This document shows, piece after piece, positions 35,124 to 43,825 of a stretch of DNA of 64,000 bases. The position numbers and the translations under genes are program-made. The notes beneath the pieces were generated by a model that worked only from the letters and a program-made list of their open reading frames with translations, made no database searches and was not told the origin of the DNA. The stretch is from JADYZU01 sp964540965 (GTDB taxonomy: Bacteria; Pseudomonadota; Alphaproteobacteria; Rhodobacterales; Rhodobacteraceae). Within the stretch, counting starts at the first letter, position 1. The number at the start of each line of letters is the position of its first letter. The stretch is taken from assembly GCA_964540965.1 (NCBI GenBank), contig CAZIOT010000007.1:124001-188000 (forward strand), in the 5' to 3' direction.

Positions 35124-38100
35124 CTAATGAAAATCACGGCTTGGAAACAGGGCCTTGGCCTGATCGCGGGGGTGCCTCGGGTGATAGGTTTCCGTGTCGC
35201 GGGGGCTGCGTGTCACGACCGGGCTGCGGGCTTCGTCGGCGCGGCCCTTGGTCGTGTCGATCGCCGGGCTGTGTTCGGCCAGTGACAAGAGACGGTCTGT
35301 CACATCCTCGATCCGTTCGGCGATCAGGTGGATGACCTGGCCTTCGCGTTCCAGCCGCCCGGTCACGCGCATCAGCCGTGCGCCCAGCACCGCACGGCGG
35401 AAGCGTTTGTAAAGCGCGTTCCAGACGACGACATTGCAGACGCCGGTTTCGTCTTCCAGCGTGATGAAGATGACGCCCGATGCCGTGCCGGGACGCTGGC
35501 GGGTAATGACCAGCCCCGCCACGGTCACGCGGCGCGGCGCGACCGCAAGCGCGCGATGCGGTATGGTGTCGGGAAAGCCCGCGCGCAACAGCGCCATCGG
35601 GTGATGGCGCAGCGACAGCCGGGTCGAGACGTAATCCTCGACCACTTCCTGCCCTTCGGTCATTGCCGGAAAATCCTGATCCGGTTCGGCAATCGCCTCG
35701 CCGTCAAGCTGGCCTGAAAACAGCGGCAGCGGCTTTGGCGCCAGCGCCTTCACCTGCCAGAGCGCCTGCCGGCGCGACAGCCCGAGAGAGGCCAGCGCAT
35801 CAGATTCGGCCAGTCGCGTCAGAGTCTCGCTCCGGACCCCCGACCGCAGCCACAGCCCCTCGACATCGGCATAGCCGTTGCGCCGATGGTCGGTAATGCG
35901 CAGGGCGTCGGTCTCGCTGAAACCCTTGATCTGGCGAAAGCCGATGCGCAGCGCCAGCGCGCCGTCGGCAAGATGTTCCAGCGTGTTGTCCCAGAAGGAA
36001 TGGTTGACGCAGACCGGCCGCACCTCGAACCCGTGGTCGCGCAGGTCGCGGATCAACTGGGCCGGGGCATAAAAGCCCATCGGCTGGGAATTGAGCAGCG
36101 CACAGGTAAAGGCCACCGGATGGTGCCGCTTGAGCCAGGCCGAGACATAGACGAGGATCGCGAAACTGGCGGCATGGCTTTCGGGAAAGCCGTATTCGCC
36201 AAAGCCCTCGATCTGGCCAAAGCAGCTTTCGGCAAAGCCGGGGTCATAGCCGTTGGCCAGCATCCCCGCGATGAACCTGTCGCGAAGCTGGCTGATCGTG
36301 CCCATCCGCCGGAAGGTCGCCATGGAGCGGCGCAGCCGGTCGGCCTCGTCCGGGGAAAAACCCGCGCCCACCACGGCGATCTGCATCGCCTGTTCCTGGA
36401 ACAGCGGCACGCCCAGCGTCTTGCCCAGGACGCCGCGCAGCGCCTCGGACGGAAAGCTGACCCGTTCGATTCCCTGCCGCCGCTTGATGAAGGGATGGAC
36501 CATGCCGCCCTGGATCGGGCCGGGCCGCACGATGGCGACCTCGATCACCAGATCATACAGGCACCGCGGCCGCATCCGGGGCAGAAAGTTGATCTGGGCC
36601 CGGCTTTCGACCTGAAAGACCCCGATGCTGTCGGCGCGGCACAGCATGTCATAGGTCGCCGCATCGTCCGGGGGGATGGCGGGAATCGACAGTTCCGGCC
36701 CCTGATGCTGGCGGACCAGCGCAAAGCATTTGCGGATCGCGGTCAGCATCCCCAGCGCCAGCACGTCGACCTTGAGGATGCCCAGCGCGTCGATGTCGTC
36801 CTTGTCCCATTCGATGATGGTCCGGTCCTCCATCGCCGCATTCTCGATCGGGCAGAGCGCATCAAGCCGGTCCTGGGTGATGACAAAGCCGCCGACATGC
36901 TGCGACAGATGCCGGGGAAAGCCGATGATCTGGCCGATCAGCGACAGGGCCAGCCGCAGCCGCCGGTCGCGGATGTCGAGGCCCAGTTGCGTCAACCGCG
37001 CCGGATCGGGCGGAGAGGAGGACCAGCCCCAGCTTTGCCCGGCGATGGCGGCAAGGATGTCCTGGCTGATGCCCATGACCTTGCCCACCTCGCGTATGGC
37101 AGAGCGGGAGCGGAAATGGATCACCGTGGCCGTCAGCCCGGCGCGGTGGCGGCCATAGGTCTTATAAATCCACTGGATCACCTCTTCCCGACGTTCGTGT
37201 TCGAAATCCACGTCGATGTCGGGCGGCTCGCCCCGCGCCTCTGACACGAACCGTTCGAACATCATCTGCGTCTGGCCGGGGGGAACCTCGGTGATGCCCA
37301 GCACGAAGCAGACCAGCGAATTGGCCGCCGACCCGCGCCCCTGGCACAGGATGCCCCTGGACCGCGCAAAGACGATGATGTCATGGACGGTCAGGAAATA
37401 GGGGGCGATCTGCATCCGGGCGATCAGGCGGATTTCCTTGTCGATCTTGGCCCGCGTCTCGTCATCTGCGCCCTGCGGCAGCCGCCGGAGGATTCCTTCG
37501 GCGACCAGCCGTTCCAGCCGCTGCTGCGCCGTTTCACCCGGCGCGATTTCGCTGGGATAGCGGTACGAGAGATCGTCGAGCGAGAAATGGCAGCGTCCGG
37601 CGATGGCAAGGCTATTGGCCAAGGCTTCGGGATGGTCACGGAACAGGCGGGCCATCTCGGCCGGGCTGCGCAGGCGGCGTTCGGCATTGGGCAGCGCACG
37701 GGTGCCGATGGCGTCGATGGTCAGCCCTTCGCGAATGCAGGTCAGCACATCGGCCAGGGCCCGGCGGCTGCCATGGTGCATCAGCACATCGCCGACAGCG
37801 ACCGGAGGCAGGTCCATGTCCTGCGCGCGACGTGCCAGGGCGTGGAACCGCGCCTTGTCCTTGCCATCATAGCGCGGGGCCGCCCCGAGGTTCAGGACGA
37901 TGCCGGACTGGCCCGCAAGCCGCCCTGCCAGCCTGTCCACCAACGCATCGGCGGGTTCGGCCTGAAGCGCGATCAGGTCCATCCCGGCCAGCGCCTCGAC
38001 GGTCAGGTCGTTCATCGACAGATGGCACTGACCCTTCGGGGCCCGGCGCTTGCCAAGGCTCAGAAGCTGGCTGAGCCGGGCATAGGCGGCATGGTCATGC

Positions 38101-38456
38101 GGCAGGGCCACCAGTTCGGTCGTGCTGTCGGTCAGGCACAGCCGCGCGCCCACGATCAGCCTGGGCAGCGTCAATGGCCCCTCTGCCAGCGGTGCCCCCG
38201 GTTCGACCGTGCGCGACGATGTGTCGACCTGCGTGAAGGACCGCACCGCCGGGCCCGTGCCGCCCCCGTCCCGCATCCGCGCCAGTTCACGCAATGCCAC
38301 ATGGGCGCGCACCACCCCGGCCAGCGAATTTCGGTCGGTGATCGCGATGGCGGCAATCCCCAGTTCGGCCGCGCGTGTCACCAGTTCCTCGGGATGGGAC
38401 GCGCCCGTCAGGAAGCTGAAGTTCGAGGTCACGCACAGTTCCGCATAGGCGGTCAT
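35124..38456 (-). CDS. dnaE2: Error-prone DNA polymerase III alpha subunit DnaE2
   Basis: SOS translesion polymerase (ImuC). The 1110-residue protein has an N-terminal PHP domain (YAELCVTSNFSFLTGASHPEE), the polymerase core with GRGSAANSLVCFVLGIT and the catalytic PDIDVDFEHERREEV, FPESHAASFAILVYVSAWLK in the fingers or helix-hairpin-helix region, and a C-terminal OB domain (VTVAGLVITRQRPGTASGV). The PHP metal site looks altered relative to replicative DnaE, as usual in DnaE2. ATG 38456 overlaps the imuB stop by four bases. The last ~40 residues are basic and low-complexity. Confidence 0.96.
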   Translation of the reverse strand: MTAYAELCVTSNFSFLTGASHPEELVTRAAELGIAAIAITDRNSLAGVVRAHVALRELARMRDGGGTGPAVRSFTQVDTSSRTVEPGAPLAEGPLTLPRLIVGARLCLTDSTTELVALPHDHAAYARLSQLLSLGKRRAPKGQCHLSMNDLTVEALAGMDLIALQAEPADALVDRLAGRLAGQSGIVLNLGAAPRYDGKDKARFHALARRAQDMDLPPVAVGDVLMHHGSRRALADVLTCIREGLTIDAIGTRALPNAERRLRSPAEMARLFRDHPEALANSLAIAGRCHFSLDDLSYRYPSEIAPGETAQQRLERLVAEGILRRLPQGADDETRAKIDKEIRLIARMQIAPYFLTVHDIIVFARSRGILCQGRGSAANSLVCFVLGITEVPPGQTQMMFERFVSEARGEPPDIDVDFEHERREEVIQWIYKTYGRHRAGLTATVIHFRSRSAIREVGKVMGISQDILAAIAGQSWGWSSSPPDPARLTQLGLDIRDRRLRLALSLIGQIIGFPRHLSQHVGGFVITQDRLDALCPIENAAMEDRTIIEWDKDDIDALGILKVDVLALGMLTAIRKCFALVRQHQGPELSIPAIPPDDAATYDMLCRADSIGVFQVESRAQINFLPRMRPRCLYDLVIEVAIVRPGPIQGGMVHPFIKRRQGIERVSFPSEALRGVLGKTLGVPLFQEQAMQIAVVGAGFSPDEADRLRRSMATFRRMGTISQLRDRFIAGMLANGYDPGFAESCFGQIEGFGEYGFPESHAASFAILVYVSAWLKRHHPVAFTCALLNSQPMGFYAPAQLIRDLRDHGFEVRPVCVNHSFWDNTLEHLADGALALRIGFRQIKGFSETDALRITDHRRNGYADVEGLWLRSGVRSETLTRLAESDALASLGLSRRQALWQVKALAPKPLPLFSGQLDGEAIAEPDQDFPAMTEGQEVVEDYVSTRLSLRHHPMALLRAGFPDTIPHRALAVAPRRVTVAGLVITRQRPGTASGVIFITLEDETGVCNVVVWNALYKRFRRAVLGARLMRVTGRLEREGQVIHLIAERIEDVTDRLLSLAEHSPAIDTTKGRADEARSPVVTRSPRDTETYHPRHPRDQAKALFPSRDFH

Positions 38457-39913
38457 GCGAACTCTCCCTGCACGAACCAGGCGGGCGCGACCGGGGTATG
38501 GAACAGCCACAGGCGGCGGCCTTCCAGCGTGTCGATCTTCCAGTAATCGCGGGTGCCGCGCCCCCAGGCGGGATCATCCTCCCACCACTCCGGGGCGATC
38601 CGTTCCGGCCCTGTGGCGCGTCCGGTGGTAAAGGTCATCCGCCGCCAGCTGAACCCGGCCGGAGGATGGCTGCCTGCATGGCCGATGGGTTCCGGCGCAA
38701 ACAGGATCAGAGGGCGGTCGGGGCGGGCAGGCCAGTCCTGCGGCGTGGTGCTGAAGGCGAAGGGCACGCGCACGAAGCTGCGTTCCGGGATATGGGTATC
38801 GACGGGCTGGAACCGCTCGATGGCCTCAAGCCCCAGCCGGGTGCCAAGCCGGGTCACGAGGTCTTCCAGCGACGCCTCTGCCGCGAAATTGCCGGTCTGT
38901 TCGGGCGGGGCGGGTTCGGTGACGGTGGCCTCGATCCGCAACTGCTCGATGCCGAAACCCGCATCCACCTGCTCCACGCCATGCCGGAACAGCGGCAGGA
39001 TACGGGCCGCATTCACCATCGGTCGCGCCAGGCGCAGTTCCACCGTCGCGCTTTCCCGGTCGACACGGCGCAGGGTCAGGGTCAGCGTCCGCGCTGCAAC
39101 CCCTGCATGCCGCAGGGTGGCACACAGCCGCGGCAGAATCCGTTCGACCCCGGCCAGCACATCCGTGACCAGCCCGATCGGTTCGGGCAGGGACAGGCGC
39201 ACGGCAAAGACAGGCAAAGGCCTGTCCGGCACCACCGGCTCGGCCACCCGCCCCAACGCCTGATCTAGCCGCAAGAGCACACAGGGCCCGAACCGGCGCG
39301 ACAGGGCCGGGCGCGGCAGATTCGCCAACTCTCCGATGGTGTCGATGCCCAGACGACCCAGTGTTTGCGTCGTCGCATGGTCGATGCGCAGAACCCGCGG
39401 CGGCAGGCCGGCGATGGCCTGTTCCGTCCTGCCCGCAGGCGAAATCCCGCCGCCACTGCGCGACAGGGCAAAGGCAGCCCCCCTTGTGTCGGCGATTCCC
39501 GCATGGGCAAGCAGGCCCAGCGCAGCAAGCCTGTCCAGCAGATCGGCCAACAGGCTCTGCTCTCCGCCGAACAGATGCGCCACGCCCGAAATGTCGGCGA
39601 CAAGCCCGTCGATTCCGTCGCGTCCGACCTTGGGCCCATAGCGCCCGGCCCAGCGGACAAGCTGGCCAAGCCCGCGCCGTTCCGCCGCCAGATCGGCATC
39701 TGCCGTCACCAGGGCGGGGCACAGCATCCGGGCATCGGTCACACTCATGCCGCGCGCAAGCCCGGCGTGCTCGGCCGCGTCATTCAGGCAATGCAGATGG
39801 TCGGCATTCCCCGCCCGATGAACCAGGGCGAAGGGACCGCTGCATGGCCTGCGGCGCAGGCTGAGATTGCTCGCCAGCCGTGGAAACCACACGCAAAGCA
39901 CCCTTCGCTGCAT
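38453..39913 (-). CDS. imuB: Y-family polymerase-like protein ImuB
   Basis: A 486-residue Y-family polymerase fold that lacks the catalytic carboxylates: the first motif reads VLCVWFPRLASN in place of a DxDxFFA motif. It acts as the beta-clamp-binding adaptor for DnaE2 in SOS mutagenesis. Palm and finger remnants are seen (GIDGLVADISGVAHLFGGE), then a helix-hairpin-helix thumb (LGIDTIGELANLPRPALSRRFG). I start it at ATG 39913, which lies well inside imuA; the overlap of 134 bases is larger than usual. Confidence 0.92.
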   Translation of the reverse strand: MQRRVLCVWFPRLASNLSLRRRPCSGPFALVHRAGNADHLHCLNDAAEHAGLARGMSVTDARMLCPALVTADADLAAERRGLGQLVRWAGRYGPKVGRDGIDGLVADISGVAHLFGGEQSLLADLLDRLAALGLLAHAGIADTRGAAFALSRSGGGISPAGRTEQAIAGLPPRVLRIDHATTQTLGRLGIDTIGELANLPRPALSRRFGPCVLLRLDQALGRVAEPVVPDRPLPVFAVRLSLPEPIGLVTDVLAGVERILPRLCATLRHAGVAARTLTLTLRRVDRESATVELRLARPMVNAARILPLFRHGVEQVDAGFGIEQLRIEATVTEPAPPEQTGNFAAEASLEDLVTRLGTRLGLEAIERFQPVDTHIPERSFVRVPFAFSTTPQDWPARPDRPLILFAPEPIGHAGSHPPAGFSWRRMTFTTGRATGPERIAPEWWEDDPAWGRGTRDYWKIDTLEGRRLWLFHTPVAPAWFVQGEFA

Positions 39914-40415
39914 CGAAGCTGACCGTCCACCGCCCAAGCGTTCCCGATTTGTTCTTTATAAGAACCCACTCGGCCAGAGTCGAGTCATGGGGATGCCATA
40001 CAGGGCGGCAGTGCCAGCGCGTCTCGGTGGCGGGGCTGCCGTTTCCTTCCTGCACTGCCAGCAAGCCGACTGTCCCGCCCGCCTCGGCCGCCAGTTGCAG
40101 CCTGCGACCGCTGGTAAGGGACAACGGGCTGCGCGGCTGCGCGATCACCAAAGGCGCGGCCCCCGAGCGCAGGGCTTCTTCGGTTGCCCAGAGAAGATCG
40201 CGTTCGCTGCCTGTGCTGACCGTGACGATCTTTGCAGCCCGATTGCCGATGGCAAAGGGGTTCAGGTGTTGGCCGTCCCATGACAGGTGCAGCCAGATCG
40301 CGAGACCTTTGTTGCCAGTGGCGCGCCAGAACGCCGAAGCACAGGCGCCAGGGCCACAGACCTCATGCACGCGGCCTGTTTTCAGAGGGGGGATTTGAGA
40401 GGCTGGGCGTGACAT
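39780..40415 (-). CDS. imuA: ImuA-like SOS mutagenesis protein
   Basis: A 211-residue RecA-fold-like, ImuA-type protein (an in-frame ATG at 40430 gives 216). Supporting segments are RVHEVCGPGACASAFWRA, AIWLHLSWDGQHLNPFAIG, TVSTGSERDLLWATEEALRSGAAPLVIA and LGRWTVSFDAAKGALRVV. ImuA binds ImuB and RecA in the mutasome. The last ~45 codons overlap imuB in another phase. Base composition is slightly lower in GC than in neighbours. It is the first gene of the cassette behind the LexA box. Confidence 0.85.
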   Translation of the reverse strand: MSRPASQIPPLKTGRVHEVCGPGACASAFWRATGNKGLAIWLHLSWDGQHLNPFAIGNRAAKIVTVSTGSERDLLWATEEALRSGAAPLVIAQPRSPLSLTSGRRLQLAAEAGGTVGLLAVQEGNGSPATETRWHCRPVWHPHDSTLAEWVLIKNKSGTLGRWTVSFDAAKGALRVVSTAGEQSQPAPQAMQRSLRPGSSGGECRPSALPE

Positions 40416-40431
40416 GGCAGCAGACCGCATG

Positions 40432-40446
40432 GAACATAGTGTGAAC
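40432..40446 (-). promoter_or_regulatory. LexA (SOS) box
   Basis: GAAC-N7-GAAC on the + strand, that is GTTC-ACACTAT-GTTC on the minus strand, matching the alphaproteobacterial LexA operator GTTC-N7-GTTC. It lies 2-17 bases upstream of the two possible imuA starts and overlaps the -10 element. Confidence 0.88.
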
Positions 40447-40472
40447 ATAGCCATGCTCTTTCCGGGTGACAA
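40444..40472 (-). promoter_or_regulatory. Candidate sigma-70 promoter of imuA-imuB-dnaE2
   Basis: On the minus strand TTGTCA (40472-40467), a 17-base spacer and TATGTT (40449-40444). The -10 element shares bases with the LexA box, so LexA would block polymerase binding. Confidence 0.65.
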
Positions 40473-40741
40473 TGTTGCCGGGGCCGACGCCAGAGCAAAC
40501 CTTTGGCCGATGGATCGGGTGGCCGGTAAAGGGTTCAGGGTCATGGCCGTTTCGGAACACCAAAGCCTGAAGGCCGCGCGGCGCCATGTCGGGCAATCCG
40601 GCCGCATGGCAAAGGCGGATTCGGCCATTGCCAGCCTGCCAAGCGGGCGAAGAGCGAACAGAACGTGACGAACCACCCCCAGGGGTTCGCCGGAACAAAC
40701 ACCAAGCCGCTGAAAGGAAAGCAGGAAATGCAGGGGTTCGG

Positions 40742-40814
40742 TAGGCCCGGAGGGACTCGAACCCCCAACCAAAGCGTTATGAGCGCTCGGCTCTAACCAT
40801 TGAGCTACAGGCCC
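40742..40814 (-). tRNA. tRNA with CAT anticodon, probably tRNA-Ile2
   Basis: A 73-base cloverleaf: acceptor GGGCCTG with CGGGCCT (one G-U pair at the end), D-arm AGCTCAATGGTTAGAGC, anticodon loop CTCATAA on stem GAGCG/CGCTT, and T-arm GGGGG-TTCGAGT-CCCTC. The CAT anticodon may be elongator Met or Ile2 (lysidine-modified); the D-arm and GCGCTCATAACGC context resemble ileX-type Ile2. The 3' CCA is not encoded (CCG in the genome), so it is added after transcription. Confidence 0.9.
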
Positions 40815-40918
40815 GCCGGACCTTTGCCTAGCAGACCGGGGCGGCGGGTCAAGCGGGGTGGGGGGCGGATGGTGGGCCCCTTGGGTTCTGCGCACATCAG
40901 CTACGCCAAAAATGCCTG

Positions 40919-40939
40919 CCCCTGCGATTTTCGCAGGGG
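40919..40939. repeat. 9-bp hairpin upstream of doxX
   Basis: Perfect stem CCCCTGCGA (40919-40927) with TCGCAGGGG (40931-40939) and a TTT loop, between the tRNA 5' side and the DoxX gene. The gap 40815-41090 holds no recognised gene. Confidence 0.55.
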
Positions 40940-41090
40940 GGCCCTGCGCCGGTTGGCAATTGCGCCGCGCGGAGCCGGCTGGCAGGTAGCCCGCAGCAAG
41001 TTCCCGGCCCGCGCCGGGGCAGCCGTCAATCCGCCCTGCGGACCCTTCCCAACCCGCGCGCCTGCCGGCGCGCGCCCGATGGAGTTCACC

Positions 41091-41480
41091 ATGCAATCGC
41101 TCTCGCGCCATGCGCCTCATGCCCTTGCGGCGCTGCGCATCATCACCGCGCTTCTGTTCCTTCAGCACGGCACCATGAAGCTGTTCGGCTTTCCCTCGAT
41201 GGGCGACATGGGGGGCGGCGGCCTGCCGACGATCATGCTTGTCGCCGGCCTGCTCGAGGTTGTGGGCGGCCTGCTTTTGCTGGTCGGGCTGTTCACCCGG
41301 CCGGTGGCCTTTGTCCTGTCGGGGATGATGGCGGTGGCCTATTTCATGGCCCATGCGCCCGGCGGATTCTTTCCGGCGCTGAACGGCGGCGAACCGGCGA
41401 TCCTGTTCTGCTTTGCCTTCCTCTATCTGGTCTTTGCCGGCCCCGGTTCGTTCAGCCTGGACAACCGCGCCCGCGGCTGA
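41091..41480 (+). CDS. DoxX family membrane protein
   Basis: A 129-residue four-helix membrane protein. Family traits are LRIITALLFLQHGTMKLFGF near the start and AGLLEVVGGLLLLVGLFTRP in the middle. Members are linked to redox or sulfur stress but the biochemical role is generally unclear. GGAG nine bases before ATG 41091 supports this start over the ATG four codons upstream. Its 3' end overlaps the convergent Hint gene by 29 bases. Confidence 0.9.
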   Translation: MQSLSRHAPHALAALRIITALLFLQHGTMKLFGFPSMGDMGGGGLPTIMLVAGLLEVVGGLLLLVGLFTRPVAFVLSGMMAVAYFMAHAPGGFFPALNGGEPAILFCFAFLYLVFAGPGSFSLDNRARG

Positions 41481-42609
41481 GGTCGGGGACCTGCAGGGGA
41501 TGGCGGGGGTTGCGCAGGTGACGCGCGGCCAGCCGCCGGCCCTGTCGCCCGCCCAGCACCGGGCGGGCGGCGGCAAGATGCCAGCCGGGAATCGCCACCC
41601 CGGGAAAGATCGCCGCGATTTCCTGCCGCGCGGCGCGGTGCATCATCCGCAGCGCCTGCTGGCCGGGCAGCAGGCTTTCGGTGGCGGCGCCTTCGGCCCG
41701 GACGATCTGGTGGGCATCGCACAGGAAATGCACATAGGTCACCGGCGCCGGATCGGTCTGCACCGCGATGCCGGGCAGGCCGGCCAGATGGCGCGCGGCG
41801 ACCAGCACTTCGCCGGCGCCCCTGCCGATCCTGGTGCCGATCGGCGAGGCGACCAGCATCCGGTGCTGCTGCGACACGACCAGATCGCGCCGCGGCAGGC
41901 CCGGCCCCAGCGCCCCGGCGGCGATGCGCACCGGACACAGCGCCGGATCGGCCGCGACATCCGCCGCCGACAGCCGGCGCAACCCGACCCAGCGCAAAGG
42001 CTGCGGCCCGTCATCCACGGTCAGCACCAGATCGCCCGGCATGAGCCGTTCCACCGGCCGGTCGCCGCGCGGCGTCGCGATGCGGGTGCCGGCGGCAAAA
42101 CAGGTGACGCCATAACCGTCGAGGTCGGAATACTGGGCCTGGCCCATCCAGTGGCCTTCGTCGGTCAGCGTGAACGTGTCACCGCTCGAGACCGGGATGG
42201 TGAAGGAATAGTAATAGGGGCCAAGCTGGCCACCCCCCCAGGTCTGGGCGAAATTGGTGGGATCGGTGTCGTTGTAGATCCGGATCATATGGGCATAGCC
42301 GGTCTGCCCGGTCGTGACGTTGGTCACCGCAAAGCGGTAGACCGACTGAACGATATGGCCGTCCGCCCCCAACCCGTCGATGTCGCCGACCAGAAGCTGC
42401 GAACTGGTGTCGAGCGTTTCGAACTCGCTCTGGTATCCGGAGGGTGTGCCGGAAGGAACATGGTCGGCCTCGTCGTCGAACACGGCATCGTTGTCGTCCA
42501 GCGACATGACACGCGGGCTGCCCGACAGCGTATAGGTTCCGCCACTCCACTGACTGTCGCCAAGGCCGATGTCGGCATTGGAAATGACGTTGAAGCTTAT
42601 CACCGACAT
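41452..42609 (-). CDS. Hint-domain (hedgehog/intein fold) protein
   Basis: A 385-residue protein. Residues 1-168 form a beta-rich domain of unknown type (SFNVISNADIGLGD, TGYAHMIRIYNDTDP, YYYSFTIPVSSGDTFTL). The Hint domain starts at about 170 with VTCFAAGTRIATPRGDRPVE and continues through GDLVLTVDDG, VSQQHRMLV and YVHFLCDAHQIVRAEGAATES. Cysteine at the start and the late DAHQIV motif are as in the Rhodobacteraceae family often exported by type I systems. There is no N-terminal signal peptide. ATG 42609 has GAAGGG upstream. Confidence 0.85.
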   Translation of the reverse strand: MSVISFNVISNADIGLGDSQWSGGTYTLSGSPRVMSLDDNDAVFDDEADHVPSGTPSGYQSEFETLDTSSQLLVGDIDGLGADGHIVQSVYRFAVTNVTTGQTGYAHMIRIYNDTDPTNFAQTWGGGQLGPYYYSFTIPVSSGDTFTLTDEGHWMGQAQYSDLDGYGVTCFAAGTRIATPRGDRPVERLMPGDLVLTVDDGPQPLRWVGLRRLSAADVAADPALCPVRIAAGALGPGLPRRDLVVSQQHRMLVASPIGTRIGRGAGEVLVAARHLAGLPGIAVQTDPAPVTYVHFLCDAHQIVRAEGAATESLLPGQQALRMMHRAARQEIAAIFPGVAIPGWHLAAARPVLGGRQGRRLAARHLRNPRHPLQVPDLSRGRGCPG

Positions 42610-42781
42610 ACTCGTAACCCTTCGTGACACGGGGCAGGCTGATTCACCCTAGGCTGCGGACCTTTCTGGCGGATTAATGACGCAGACCGGGCCTTGGGGT
42701 AGCGGCGTTTCATTCTGGCCCCCGGCGCCGCTTTCGGCTATCGCGCGCCTGACCCTGCCAGCTGCCGGAACGAGGCCCGCG

Positions 42782-43825
42782 ATGACCGTCAAGAACAGCC
42801 TGACCTATGCCGCCGCCGGGGTGGACATCGACGCCGGCAATGCGCTGGTCGAACGGATCAAGCCGGCGGCACGGGCGACCGACCGCCCCGGCACCATGGG
42901 GGGCTTGGGCGGCTTTGGCGCGCTCTTCGACCTCAGGGCCGCCGGATACAGCGACCCGATCCTTGTCGCCGCGACCGATGGCGTCGGCACCAAGCTGAAG
43001 ATCGCCATCGACACCGGAATCGTCGACACGATCGGCACCGATCTGGTGGCGATGTGCGTCAACGATCTGGTCTGTCAGGGGGCGGAACCGCTGCTTTTTC
43101 TGGACTATTTCGCCACCGGCAAGCTTGAGGTCGATCAGGCCGCGACCATCATCAACGGCATTGCCGCGGGCTGCGCCGCCTCGGGCTGCGCGCTGGTCGG
43201 GGGCGAGACGGCCGAGATGCCGGGCATGTATCACGGCGGCGACTTTGACCTTGCCGGTTTCGCGGTGGGCGCGATGGAACGCGGCGCACATCTGCCGCAG
43301 GGCGTGGCCGAGGGCGATGTCCTTCTGGGCCTCGCCTCGGACGGGGTGCATTCCAACGGCTATTCGCTGGTGCGCAAGATCGTCGAGGTTTCGGGGCTGG
43401 GCTGGGACGCGCCTTCGCCCTTTGGCGAGGGTTCGCTTGGCGCCGCGTTGCTGGTGCCGACCCGGCTTTATGTCAAGCCGGCGCTGGCCGCGATCCGCGC
43501 TGGTGGCGTGCATGGTCTGGCTCATATCACCGGCGGCGGCCTGACCGAGAACCTGCCGCGCGTGCTGCCCGAGGGGCTGGGGGCGGCGGTCGATCTTGGT
43601 GCCTGGACGCTGCCGCCGGTCTTTCGCTGGCTGGCCGCGACCGGCGGGATTGCCGAGGCCGAACTCCTCAAGACCTTCAATTCGGGCATCGGCATGGTGC
43701 TGGTGGTAGAGGGCGGCAGGGCCGGGGCCATTGGCGACCTGCTGCGCGCCATGGGCGAGACGGTCTTTCGTCTCGGCACCGTGCAGCCGGGGCAGGGCGT
43801 GACCTATAGCGGAACGCTGGCGTGA
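42782..43825 (+). CDS. purM: Phosphoribosylformylglycinamidine cyclo-ligase
   Basis: AIR synthetase, closing the imidazole ring in purine synthesis with ATP. The 347-residue protein shows DGVGTKLKIA, DLVAMCVNDLVCQGAEPLLFLDY, GGETAEMPGMY and the C-terminal GGGLTENLPRVLPEG and FNSGIGM. ATG at 42782; the longer upstream frame is unsupported. The stop overlaps the purN start. Confidence 0.97.
   Translation: MTVKNSLTYAAAGVDIDAGNALVERIKPAARATDRPGTMGGLGGFGALFDLRAAGYSDPILVAATDGVGTKLKIAIDTGIVDTIGTDLVAMCVNDLVCQGAEPLLFLDYFATGKLEVDQAATIINGIAAGCAASGCALVGGETAEMPGMYHGGDFDLAGFAVGAMERGAHLPQGVAEGDVLLGLASDGVHSNGYSLVRKIVEVSGLGWDAPSPFGEGSLGAALLVPTRLYVKPALAAIRAGGVHGLAHITGGGLTENLPRVLPEGLGAAVDLGAWTLPPVFRWLAATGGIAEAELLKTFNSGIGMVLVVEGGRAGAIGDLLRAMGETVFRLGTVQPGQGVTYSGTLA

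Noticed and set aside
40414..40668. 84-codon frame divergent from imuA
   Set aside because: Contains the LexA box and the imuA promoter, lacks a ribosome site, and shows no family.
34787..40741. imu cassette as an island integrated at the adjacent tRNA
   Set aside because: The tRNA 3' end faces the cassette and a 10-base CAGGGGTTCG repeat occurs at 40680 and 40731, but there is no integrase and no second attachment copy at the other end.
39780..41576. 598-codon frame extending imuA upstream through the tRNA and doxX region
   Set aside because: Only the last ~211 codons have ImuA features; the rest crosses a tRNA gene.
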